Made by a program: the position numbers and the translations under genes
Part shown: piece by piece, positions 1 through 6,521 of the stretch
Position numbering within the stretch: the stretch's first letter is position 1
Layout of the letters: each line of letters begins with the position of its first letter
Source: JBHELG01 sp046263195
GTDB taxonomy: Bacteria; Actinomycetota; Nitriliruptoria; Nitriliruptorales; JAHWKO01
Reading direction: 5' to 3'
NCBI GenBank assembly: GCA_046263195.1
Contig: JBHELG010000038.1
Coordinates: 1 to 6,540 of the forward strand
DNA length: 6,540 nt
Notes under the pieces: generated by a model
Told to the model about the DNA's origin: nothing
What the model saw: only the letters and a program-made list of their open reading frames with translations
The model's database searches: none

Positions 1-10
1 GGGAACGGGT

Positions 11-37
11 CGCGCCCGGGCGATCGGCCCGGGCGCG
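11..37 (-). terminator. GC-rich hairpin, probable terminator of the protease gene
   Basis: Two perfectly complementary 11-base arms (11-21 and 27-37, CGCGCCCGGGC against GCCCGGGCGCG) enclose a 5-base loop, GATCG. The structure begins 16 bases beyond the stop codon of the leftward protease gene, the right place for an intrinsic terminator. Neither strand has a proper T-run after the stem (the minus strand continues ACCCGTTCCC, the plus strand TTGTGGGG), so it would be the U-poor type often proposed in high-GC actinobacteria. It could also serve a rightward gene ending left of the window. The hairpin is seen directly; its terminator role is inferred. Confidence 0.6.
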
Positions 38-52
38 TTGTGGGGCTTGAAG

Positions 53-1102
53 TTACTGAAGCGGGGCGGTGACGAGTTCGAGGTTGAGGCCGAGCACCTG
101 CTCCGCCCGAGCGATCTGCGGGCCGATGCGCGGGATCGACAGTGGTTCGAAGACCGTGGACGTACCTATGCTCAATGCTGAAATGTTGCCGACGGCGCGA
201 CCGTCCGCGCTGATGACCCCGGCGCCCGAGTCGCCTAGTACAGCGGGGCCATGTGCCGTCACCTCGTTCGGGTCACTCATATCCAACGCCAGAGCGCTGC
301 GGGCCGGCGCGACCGAACGACGGAGATCATCAAGACTGGGATCGATTGTCGTGACGATCCCGTTGCCGTAGAAATGGAGAATTTCCGGTCCGTCCGCGAG
401 GTCGTCGTTGATGCCCGTCGGGCCGCCGAAATAGCACATGGCGGGGTCCACCGGGACGCGGTCATCGACTCGGACGAGCGCGAAGTCCAATGGAAGTTGT
501 CTACGCGCGTAGACGAACCTCCCGATTTTGTTGCCCTGACCGTCACTCGCGACGGGACCGGCGCCGACCGGCCACGACCGTTCGACGGCAGGCAATTGCC
601 TTGGATCAGAAAGTGTGGGCGTAGGGATTGCGCAGTGGCCGGCGGTACCGATGTAGCGGTGAATGCCGTCGGTGAAGACGAAGTTGTAGGTGCACAGCCC
701 GGCACCGCCGCCTTCTTGCTCCGTGATGGCGAGCCCGCCGGGTCGCACCCCGGGGCAGGTCTGTAGCAGCCCGACGGGGCTAGCCATCGGGACTGTTACG
801 GCTCGACCGACAGTTGGGATCTTCTCGGCTGGTCTTGGTGTAGATGCGACGGAGCTGGGCGTGGCAGCGACGGGGTCGATCGAGGATGTGGCCGGGCTGG
901 CTGTGGTGATCGCCGCGTCGGTCATGGCGACCTTCTCGAGGTCGCAGGGCTCACCGCCCAGCGCCAAAGTGGAGATGTCTTCGCCGAGGCCTAGGCCGGC
1001 GGGGAGGGGAGTGAAGCCGAGCGAGAGCGCCGCCGAGATGAGCAGCGTAGCGAGGGTGGCGAGGGTCCTGCGAGATGAAGGGACGAGGGGCCGAGGACGC
1101 AT
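53..1102 (-). CDS. Secreted trypsin-like (chymotrypsin-fold) serine protease
   Basis: A 349-residue exported protein with the three signatures of the chymotrypsin/trypsin family: TAGHC (153-157, catalytic His156), a DFALV motif (206-210, Asp206) and GDSGAGV (290-296, nucleophile Ser292). Cys137 and Cys157 flank the His as in the conserved 'histidine loop' disulfide; Cys53, Cys116 and Cys223 are further cysteines. The N-terminus is a signal peptide: a basic stretch containing SRRTLAT (10-16, Tat-like but not decisive), then a hydrophobic core to about residue 30. Residues 60-106 are rich in Ala, Thr, Ser and Pro, a probable extracellular linker before the catalytic domain (about 115-335). There is no C-terminal membrane anchor. 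The ATG start is supported by GGAGGT on the minus strand (1112-1107), 4 bases upstream. The gene is alone on its strand, diverging from purA. Substrate is unknown. The protease call is secure; the specific family member is not recognised. Confidence 0.9.
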   Translation of the reverse strand: MRPRPLVPSSRRTLATLATLLISAALSLGFTPLPAGLGLGEDISTLALGGEPCDLEKVAMTDAAITTASPATSSIDPVAATPSSVASTPRPAEKIPTVGRAVTVPMASPVGLLQTCPGVRPGGLAITEQEGGGAGLCTYNFVFTDGIHRYIGTAGHCAIPTPTLSDPRQLPAVERSWPVGAGPVASDGQGNKIGRFVYARRQLPLDFALVRVDDRVPVDPAMCYFGGPTGINDDLADGPEILHFYGNGIVTTIDPSLDDLRRSVAPARSALALDMSDPNEVTAHGPAVLGDSGAGVISADGRAVGNISALSIGTSTVFEPLSIPRIGPQIARAEQVLGLNLELVTAPLQ

Positions 1103-1124
1103 GCGGACCTCCGGGCGTTCGGGT

Positions 1125-1146
1125 GCAGTGCGATGAGCAGTGCGAT
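1125..1146. repeat. 12-base-period tandem repeat upstream of the protease gene
   Basis: GCAGTGCGAT occurs twice (1125-1134 and 1137-1146) with GA between the copies, so the same helix face is presented about every 12 bases. It lies 23-44 bases upstream of the protease start codon, in its 5' leader or promoter-proximal region. A tandem operator for a regulator of the protease is possible, but no known binding motif is recognised and chance duplication is not excluded. Confidence 0.4.
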
Positions 1147-1304
1147 CACGCTGTCACGGTACGTTGCACATTCTGCCAGGTCCCGGTCAAGGACATTCGA
1201 CTCGAACCTTTGCAGGTCCTGAATGGGCCCGGTGGAGCACAGGATAGCGCCCCAGCCAGCGGTCTCGACGCGTGGCTGGCGGGGAGGATCGGGGCGTACT
1301 CAGC

Positions 1305-1310
1305 TAGGCT
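1305..1310 (+). promoter_or_regulatory. Possible -10 element for purA
   Basis: TAGGCT fits the TANNNT pattern of actinobacterial housekeeping-sigma -10 elements and would start transcription near 1317, leaving a leader of about 55 bases before the purA start. No good -35 hexamer is seen 16-18 bases upstream (the sequence there is GGGGAGGATC). This is weak evidence. Confidence 0.25.
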
Positions 1311-1372
1311 CACGTAGTCACAGGTCGGATTGCCGGGTGCCGACCTCTGACCCTCTCATCGGAGGAAGCCGG

Positions 1373-2680
1373 GTGCCCGCGACCATCATCGTCGGTGTGC
1401 AATGGGGTGACGAGGGCAAGGGCAAGGCCACCGACCTTCTGGCTGACGGCACGGACCTCGTCGTGCGCTACCAGGGCGGAAACAACGCTGGTCACACCAT
1501 CAGCGTGGGCGAAACAGTCCTCAAGCTGCACCTCATTCCTTCGGGGGTCCTCTACCCCCACGTCACCCCGGTCATCGGGGACGGTGTCGTCGTCGACCCG
1601 AGCGTGCTCATTCAGGAGCTGGACGAACTGGACGCGAAGGGTCTGGAAGCGAGCTCTCGACTACGGGTGTCAGGCAACGCCCACCTCATCATGCCTTACC
1701 ACCGCGAGCTCGACTTGCTCGTGGAGCGGCGTCTCGGCGATGCCCAGCTCGGGACGACCCGCCGAGGCATCGGACCCGCCTACGCTGACAAGGCTGCCCG
1801 GATCGGCCTGCGCTTCCAGGACCTGTTCGACGAGAAGATCTTCCGCCAGAAGCTCGACGCCGCCCTCGAGTTGAAGAATCAGATCCTCGCCCGCATCTAC
1901 AACCGCCTTCCCTTGGACGCGGAGGAGATCGCCGGCACCTACCTCGGCTATGGGGAGCGCCTGAAACCTCAACTCGCGGACTCGACCGCCCTCATCCACG
2001 AGGCACTCGAGGCCGGCAGACACGTCATCCTCGAAGGTGCGCAAGGCACCCTCCTCGACCTCGACCACGGCACGTACCCGTTTGTCACCTCCTCCAATCC
2101 GGTCGCGGGCGGCGCGCTCACCGGCGCCGGGATCGGACCGCGCCATGTCGACGAGGTCATCGGCATCGCCAAGGCATATGTCACAAGGGTCGGCACGGGG
2201 CCCTTCCCCACGGAGCTGACCGATGAGAAGGGGGCCCGTCTCGTCGAGCGCGGCGGCGAGTACGGCACGACCACGGGGCGTCGACGGCGTGTCGGCTGGT
2301 TCGATGCGGTGCTCGCCCGTTACGCCAACCGAGTGAACGGTCTCAGCGCCATGTTCCTCACGAAACTCGACGTGCTCTCCAGCTTCGAGACCCTGCGGGT
2401 CGCTGTCGCCTACCGCTACCAGGGAAAGGAGTACCGTGACTTCCCGCCGCACCAGTCGATCTTCCACCATGCGGAACCCCTCTATGTCGACGTACCCGGG
2501 TGGGGAGGAGACATCTCCGAAGCTGAACACTGGCGGGACCTGCCCTCCGCGGCCCGCCGCTACGTCGAGTTGCTGGAGGAGGAGTCGGGCGTTGCCATCC
2601 GCTGGGTCTCCATCGGACCGAAGCGCTCCCAGACCCTCGTGAGAGGCGCAGAGGCGGCCTCGTCGAATCTCGGGAGGTGA
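1373..2680 (+). CDS. purA: Adenylosuccinate synthetase (EC 6.3.4.4)
   Basis: PurA joins IMP and aspartate using GTP to give adenylosuccinate, the first committed step from IMP to AMP, in the cytoplasm. From the GTG at 1373 the protein is 435 residues, normal for the family (about 430). Visible signatures: the N-terminal WGDEGKGK loop (11-18) with catalytic Asp13; QGGNNAGHT (34-42) with catalytic His41; GTTRRGIGPAY (127-137); EGAQGTLLD (221-229); TRVGTGPFPTE (271-281); YGTTTGRRRR (297-306), the aspartate/IMP-binding loop; and TKLDVL (330-335) near the guanine site. GTG 1373 is chosen because GGAGGAAG (1361-1368) is correctly spaced and the family begins almost directly with the IVGVQWGDEGKGK strand. 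The frame stays open upstream to 1223, but those 50 codons resemble nothing in the family. It overlaps or abuts purD, so the two are probably co-transcribed and translationally coupled. Confidence 0.97.
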   Translation: MPATIIVGVQWGDEGKGKATDLLADGTDLVVRYQGGNNAGHTISVGETVLKLHLIPSGVLYPHVTPVIGDGVVVDPSVLIQELDELDAKGLEASSRLRVSGNAHLIMPYHRELDLLVERRLGDAQLGTTRRGIGPAYADKAARIGLRFQDLFDEKIFRQKLDAALELKNQILARIYNRLPLDAEEIAGTYLGYGERLKPQLADSTALIHEALEAGRHVILEGAQGTLLDLDHGTYPFVTSSNPVAGGALTGAGIGPRHVDEVIGIAKAYVTRVGTGPFPTELTDEKGARLVERGGEYGTTTGRRRRVGWFDAVLARYANRVNGLSAMFLTKLDVLSSFETLRVAVAYRYQGKEYRDFPPHQSIFHHAEPLYVDVPGWGGDISEAEHWRDLPSAARRYVELLEEESGVAIRWVSIGPKRSQTLVRGAEAASSNLGR

Positions 2681-2682
2681 GG

Positions 2683-2685
<3 letters not shown>
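2672..2685 (+). promoter_or_regulatory. purD ribosome binding site that decides its start
   Basis: GGGAGG (2672-2677) is the only good Shine-Dalgarno sequence at the purA/purD junction. It sits 5 bases before TTG 2683, but overlaps the alternative GTG at 2677, which has no such site of its own. It is embedded in the last codons of purA, so ribosomes finishing purA arrive directly on it. Confidence 0.6.
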
Positions 2686-3969
<1,284 letters not shown>

Positions 3970-4142
3970 ACGGGTCCGGATGCTCGTCCTGCCGGCGGGC
4001 CGGTCCGTCCCCACCGTCCGGGCCTGCGGCCCTCCCCCGGGCAACCCGAGACCGCCTTCCCACCCCAGAGACCCCTCAGCACCGTGACGAGCAAGGGGTT
4101 GTCCCACTTCAACCAAGGACCTAGCCAGAGGAGAAATCTGCC
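3970..4142. other. purD-purE intergenic region with weak hairpins
   Basis: No gene is supported here. Just after purD, an imperfect inverted repeat pairs GACGG (3969-3973) and CCGG (3976-3979) with CCGG (4000-4003) and CCGTC (4005-4009). A second small hairpin, GGGCC/GGCCC, lies at 4020-4032. Neither is followed by a T-run. Nearer purE, GGTTG (4097-4101) can pair with CAACC (4110-4114). These might be U-poor terminators or leader structures, or simply follow from the high GC content. No convincing -35/-10 pair for purE was found. Confidence 0.35.
4127..4134 (+). promoter_or_regulatory. purE ribosome binding site
   Basis: AGAGGAGA lies 8 bases before ATG 4143, a near-ideal Shine-Dalgarno arrangement that fixes the purE start. 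Confidence 0.75.
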
Positions 4143-4640
4143 ATGTCACCTTCGCGCGTCGGCATCGTGATGGGTTCCCGATCGGACGCGGACGTCATGC
4201 GGCCAGCGGGCGAGGTTCTCGACGAGTTCGGAGTGCCCCACTCGGTCCAGGTCATCTCCGCCCATCGCAACCCCGACGAGTGCGCCGCCTGGGCCAAAGG
4301 GGCGGTCGATGCCGGCTACGAGGTACTCATCGCCGGTGCCGGGCGGGCTGCCCACCTCCCCGGTGTCGTCGCCGCACACACCCCCTTACCGGTTATCGGC
4401 GTCCCGATCCTGTCCGCCCACCTCGGCGGGGCGGACAGTCTCTTCTCCATCGTCCAGATGCCCCCGGGCGTCCCCGTCGCTTGCGTCGGAATCGACGCCG
4501 CTCGTAATGCAGGACTGCTGGCGGTTCAGATCCTCGCGACTGCCGACCCGGAACTGCGCCGTGGATTCCTGGAGTACAAGCGGCGACTGGCCGAGGAATC
4601 GCGAACACCCGAGCGCCAGACCGGCTTCCGTACGGCCTGA
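4143..4640 (+). CDS. purE: N5-carboxyaminoimidazole ribonucleotide mutase (class I PurE)
   Basis: PurE moves the carboxylate of N5-CAIR to carbon 4 to give CAIR, the substrate of PurC, whose gene follows. At 165 residues it is a full-length single-domain PurE of the octameric class. Visible motifs: GSRSD (11-15, phosphate-binding loop, GSxSD family pattern); SAHRNPDE (39-46) with the catalytic His at 41; the glycine-rich loop AGAGRAAHLPGV (64-75); and SIVQMPPGVPVA (102-113) followed by NAGLLAVQIL (122-131). Arg68 stands where most class I enzymes have Gly. The stretch between VGID and RNAG is two residues shorter than in E. coli PurE, as I recall is also seen in Thermotoga-type enzymes. purK, which makes the N5-CAIR substrate, is not adjacent, so the mutase rather than a direct carboxylase role is inferred from family class only. 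The start is fixed by a strong ribosome binding site. Confidence 0.95.
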   Translation: MSPSRVGIVMGSRSDADVMRPAGEVLDEFGVPHSVQVISAHRNPDECAAWAKGAVDAGYEVLIAGAGRAAHLPGVVAAHTPLPVIGVPILSAHLGGADSLFSIVQMPPGVPVACVGIDAARNAGLLAVQILATADPELRRGFLEYKRRLAEESRTPERQTGFRTA

Positions 4641-4772
4641 TCCCAGCCTGGAAAGCCCGTCTGCCGCCAGCCGCGCCGCTCGGTACGATCATCTGCGCCC
4701 GGTCCCAGCCTGCCTCCCGGCAGAGGTGGAGTTGGCCGGGATTCCCCGCAGCGCCAAGTCTTGGGAACTTCC
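4641..4772. other. purE-purC intergenic region with direct repeat and hairpin
   Basis: No gene is seen in this 132-base gap. TCCCAGCCTG occurs twice, immediately after the purE stop (4641-4650) and at 4703-4712. The second copy runs into a small hairpin, CTGCC (4710-4714) with GGCAG (4719-4723), loop TCCC. A possible internal promoter is CTGCCG (4661-4666), a 17-base spacer and TACGAT (4684-4689). Each is weak alone; together they suggest purC may have its own transcription start. Confidence 0.3.
4661..4689 (+). promoter_or_regulatory. Possible internal promoter for purC
   Basis: The -35-like CTGCCG (4661-4666, three of six bases matching TTGACA) is separated by 17 bases from a -10-like TACGAT (4684-4689, fitting TANNNT). 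Predicted transcription would begin about 4696, with a leader of about 75 bases containing the CTGCC/GGCAG hairpin. It is a visual match only. Confidence 0.25.
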
Positions 4773-5663
4773 ATGACACTCGAAGGCCTCATTCATCTGC
4801 GCTCGGGCAAGGTCCGAGATCTCTATGCGATCGACGGGGATCACCTGCTGCTCGTCGCCTCCGACCGCGTCTCGACCTTCGACTGCGTCCACCCCACGCC
4901 TGTGCCCGACAAGGGCAAGGTGCTAACCGGCTTGTCGGAGTTCTGGTTCGGCCTCACCGGGGGCGTCGTCGACAACCACCTCGTGTCGACCTCACTGTCG
5001 GACTTTCCGTCGCAGGCACGCAGGCACGCCGAAGCGCTTCGCGGCCGCACCATGCTCGTGCGACGCGCGGAGGTCATTCCGTTCGAATGCGTGGCCCGCG
5101 GCTATCTGACCGGGTCCGGTCTGAAGGAGTACATCGCCTCCGGTCGCGTGTGCGGCATACCGCTACCGCAAGGACTCGGTGAGGCGTCCGAGCTGCCGCA
5201 GCCGATCTTCACGCCGGCCACGAAGGCGGTTTCGGGCCACGACGAGAACGTGCCGTTCGAGGTGCTCAGTGACGCCCTCGGCGACCCGCTGGCGCGAAAG
5301 CTGCGGGAACTGACCCTCATCCTCTACCGCTTGGGGCGGGACTTGGCTCTCGAGCGCGGCATCATCCTCGCCGACACGAAGTTCGAGTTCGGGCTCGTCG
5401 AGGGTGACCTCGTCCTCGTCGACGAGCTCCTCACCCCCGACTCCTCCCGCTACTGGCCGGTCGAGGGCTACTCGCCCGGGCACCCCCAGCCCTCCTTCGA
5501 CAAGCAGTTCGTGCGCGACTACGCGGCCTCGACCGGTTGGGACCGGACCCCGCCAGCACCGGAGCTGCCCGACGACATCGTGCGCCAGACCCGATCCCGC
5601 TACGCGGAAGCGTACGAGCGGCTAACCGGCCACCCCTTCGATGAATGGCTCGCCCGCTTGTGA
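4773..5663 (+). CDS. purC: Phosphoribosylaminoimidazole-succinocarboxamide synthase (SAICAR synthetase, EC 6.3.2.6)
   Basis: PurC condenses CAIR (the PurE product) with aspartate using ATP to form SAICAR. From ATG 4773 it is 296 residues, the longer PurC form seen in many actinobacteria and yeast rather than the roughly 240-residue Bacillus form. Motifs in order: SGKVRDLY (11-18, nucleotide-binding hairpin); VASDRVSTFD (28-37); PDKGKVL (45-51); EVIPFECVARGYLTGS (100-115, a SAICAR synthetase signature); PIFTPATK (144-151); ADTKFEFG (200-207); VDELLTPDSSRYW (216-228, second signature and aspartate/metal region); and SFDKQFVRDY (241-250). ATG 4773 is preferred to the in-frame TTG 4761 because the family begins close before GKVRDLY. 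The nearby Shine-Dalgarno is poor (GGGAA, 4763-4767), so initiation may be weak. Placement directly after purE follows the pathway order. Confidence 0.96.
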   Translation: MTLEGLIHLRSGKVRDLYAIDGDHLLLVASDRVSTFDCVHPTPVPDKGKVLTGLSEFWFGLTGGVVDNHLVSTSLSDFPSQARRHAEALRGRTMLVRRAEVIPFECVARGYLTGSGLKEYIASGRVCGIPLPQGLGEASELPQPIFTPATKAVSGHDENVPFEVLSDALGDPLARKLRELTLILYRLGRDLALERGIILADTKFEFGLVEGDLVLVDELLTPDSSRYWPVEGYSPGHPQPSFDKQFVRDYAASTGWDRTPPAPELPDDIVRQTRSRYAEAYERLTGHPFDEWLARL

Positions 5664-5681
5664 GGTCATGGGGCGGTGCGG

Positions 5682-5712
5682 GGTGGGCATCGCCAGGGCG
5701 TCCGAACCCACC
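5682..5712 (+). terminator. Weak inverted repeat after purC
   Basis: GGTGGG (5682-5687) can pair with CCCACC (5707-5712) around a 19-base loop, starting 18 bases after the purC stop. The stem is short, the loop long and no T-run follows. It is a possible end signal for the purine transcript, but weak. Confidence 0.2.
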
Positions 5713-5784
5713 GGAGCCGCGTGTAGAGGTCTGGGCCGGAGCAATCGCAACTTTCGGTTGCGTTTCCGTGCCTCCGAACCTACC
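5701..5784. repeat. Direct repeat TCCGAACC(C/T)ACC, two copies
   Basis: TCCGAACCCACC (5701-5712) and TCCGAACCTACC (5773-5784) match at 11 of 12 bases, 72 bases apart, both in the purC-regulator gap. The second copy lies in the spacer and -10 of the predicted regulator promoter. They could be paired binding sites, but no known motif is recognised. Confidence 0.4.
5746..5762 (+). terminator. Hairpin upstream of dtxR-type gene, possible purC terminator
   Basis: CGCAAC (5746-5751) and GTTGCG (5757-5762) form a perfect 6-base stem with loop TTTCG, followed by TTT (5763-5765). This is the most terminator-like structure after purC, although it is 80 bases downstream and its T-run is short. Its right arm also overlaps the -35-like TTGCGT of the regulator gene promoter, so it may instead be part of that control region. 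Confidence 0.35.
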
Positions 5785-5786
5785 TT
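5758..5786 (+). promoter_or_regulatory. Predicted promoter of the DtxR-family gene
   Basis: TTGCGT (5758-5763) and TACCTT (5781-5786) are separated by exactly 17 bases, matching the TTGNNN / TANNNT pattern of housekeeping sigma promoters. Transcription is predicted to start near 5793, giving a leader of about 20 bases before ATG 5814. It is the best promoter candidate in the window. Confidence 0.45.
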
Positions 5787-5800
5787 TCAGCGGTCTGAAA
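5785..5800. promoter_or_regulatory. 16-base palindromic operator candidate
   Basis: TTTCAG (5785-5790) and CTGAAA (5795-5800) are perfect inverted arms around CGGT. The palindrome covers the last bases of the predicted -10 and the predicted start site, and ends just before the AGGA (5803-5806) ribosome binding site. DtxR-family dimers bind palindromes of this size and commonly repress their own promoters, so autoregulation is a reasonable inference. The sequence does not match the classical IdeR/DtxR iron box. Confidence 0.5.
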
Positions 5801-5813
5801 TCAGGAATGAGGG

Positions 5814-6521
5814 ATGCCGAGACTATCGAGGCAGGAGCGCGAAGCCCTGAAGGCGCTCTATCGACGTACGAGAGACGGCGGGGAAGCCCGCATGGGCGAT
5901 CTCGCGGAGGCGCTCGCGGTGAGTCCCGCCACCGTCACCGCTCTGTTCAAGCGTCTCACCGTCACCGGTCTCGTTCACCATGAGCCGTATCGCGGGGTCT
6001 CCCTCACCGCTACCGGTCGGCAGGTAGCCATCTCCGCAATACGACGCCACCGCATCGTCGAGCGCTTCCTGGCCGACATGCTCGGCTACCCGTGGAACGA
6101 GGCCGACCGCCTCGCCGCCTCCTTCGAGCATGAGCTGCCGCAGGAGGTCGAAGACCGTCTCTTCGTGGCCCTCGACCGGCCCGAGACATGTCCACACGGC
6201 TTCCCGATACCCGAGCCCGAGGTCGCGGAGATGCCGGCGCTCCCGCCGCTCTACGACCTCGAGCCGGGCGACCGTGCGGTCATCGCCGTGCCCGGATCGA
6301 CCGATCCGGACGTCGTGAAGTTCCTCGAGACGCTCGGGCTGCATCCGGGGGTGGTCGTCGAGGTTCGCGAGAAGCATCCCTTCGATGGCCCCATCGTTCT
6401 ACGACTGGGGGACGACGACCGAACACTGGGAGAGAAGGTCGCGCGACAGATCTATGTCAGGCGGGAACAGACATCTGAGGCCGCGCTGACGCCACGACTC
6501 GCAAAGGAAGCCCGAACATGA
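5814..6521 (+). CDS. DtxR/MntR-family metal-dependent transcriptional repressor
   Basis: This 235-residue cytoplasmic regulator has the three-domain plan of DtxR and IdeR. A winged helix-turn-helix (about 8-68) has its recognition helix around SPATVTALFKRL (37-48) and wing YRGVSLTATG (59-68). The metal-binding dimerisation domain (about 70-140) follows, then a C-terminal FeoA/SH3-like domain (about 148-216, from LEPGDRAVI to RQIYVR). The numbering aligns closely with DtxR: ancillary-site His79 and Glu83, and primary-site Glu105 and His106, are kept. Cys102 of DtxR is Ala102 here, His98 is Asp98, and the Met10 position is Glu10 (acidic as in MntR). CPHGFPIP (126-133) is typical. Whether it senses iron or manganese cannot be settled. 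ATG 5814 has AGGA at 5803-5806. The gene follows a promoter-like sequence with a palindrome and overlaps the next start codon by four bases, so the downstream gene is probably under its control. Confidence 0.93.
   Translation: MPRLSRQEREALKALYRRTRDGGEARMGDLAEALAVSPATVTALFKRLTVTGLVHHEPYRGVSLTATGRQVAISAIRRHRIVERFLADMLGYPWNEADRLAASFEHELPQEVEDRLFVALDRPETCPHGFPIPEPEVAEMPALPPLYDLEPGDRAVIAVPGSTDPDVVKFLETLGLHPGVVVEVREKHPFDGPIVLRLGDDDRTLGEKVARQIYVRREQTSEAALTPRLAKEART

Larger units (their letters stand above)
1103..1372. other. Divergent intergenic region, protease / purA
   Basis: This 270-base stretch has no convincing gene; the open frames across it are shadows or N-terminal extensions without homology features. 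It holds the protease ribosome binding site (1107-1112), the 12-base tandem repeat (1125-1146), a TTGACC minus-strand -35-like hexamer (plus-strand GGTCAA, 1185-1190) without a clear -10 partner, an 11-base palindrome TTCGACTCGAA (1196-1206), an inverted repeat CCAGCCA/TGGCTGG (1252-1258 and 1273-1279), a possible purA -10 element TAGGCT (1305-1310) and the purA ribosome binding site. Both promoters must lie here or be read in from outside; none is strong enough by eye to assign firmly. Confidence 0.6.

Noticed and set aside
690..1136. 148-codon plus-strand open frame opposite the protease N-terminus
   Set aside because: It is antisense to the signal peptide and linker region; composition follows the complement of the Ala/Ser/Thr-rich segment and no motif is seen.
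1223..1372. 50-codon N-terminal extension of purA
   Set aside because: The extra residues are unlike any PurA N-terminus, and a well-spaced GGAGGAAG supports GTG 1373.
1103..1372. Purine riboswitch or PurR box ahead of purA
   Set aside because: No purine-riboswitch three-way junction or PurBox-like pair could be made out; only short generic inverted repeats are present.
4097..4127. TTGTCC ... TAGCCA as a purE promoter
   Set aside because: The -10 candidate lacks its final T and overlaps the ribosome binding site, leaving no room for a transcription start and usable leader.
5745..5813. Classical IdeR/DtxR iron box upstream of the regulator
   Set aside because: No TTAGGTTAG-type palindrome is present; the AACCTA fragment at 5778-5783 has no matching partner arm.
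5823..6377. 184-codon minus-strand open frame across the metalloregulator
   Set aside because: It is a shadow of the DtxR-family gene, whose domains and ligand residues are clear on the plus strand.
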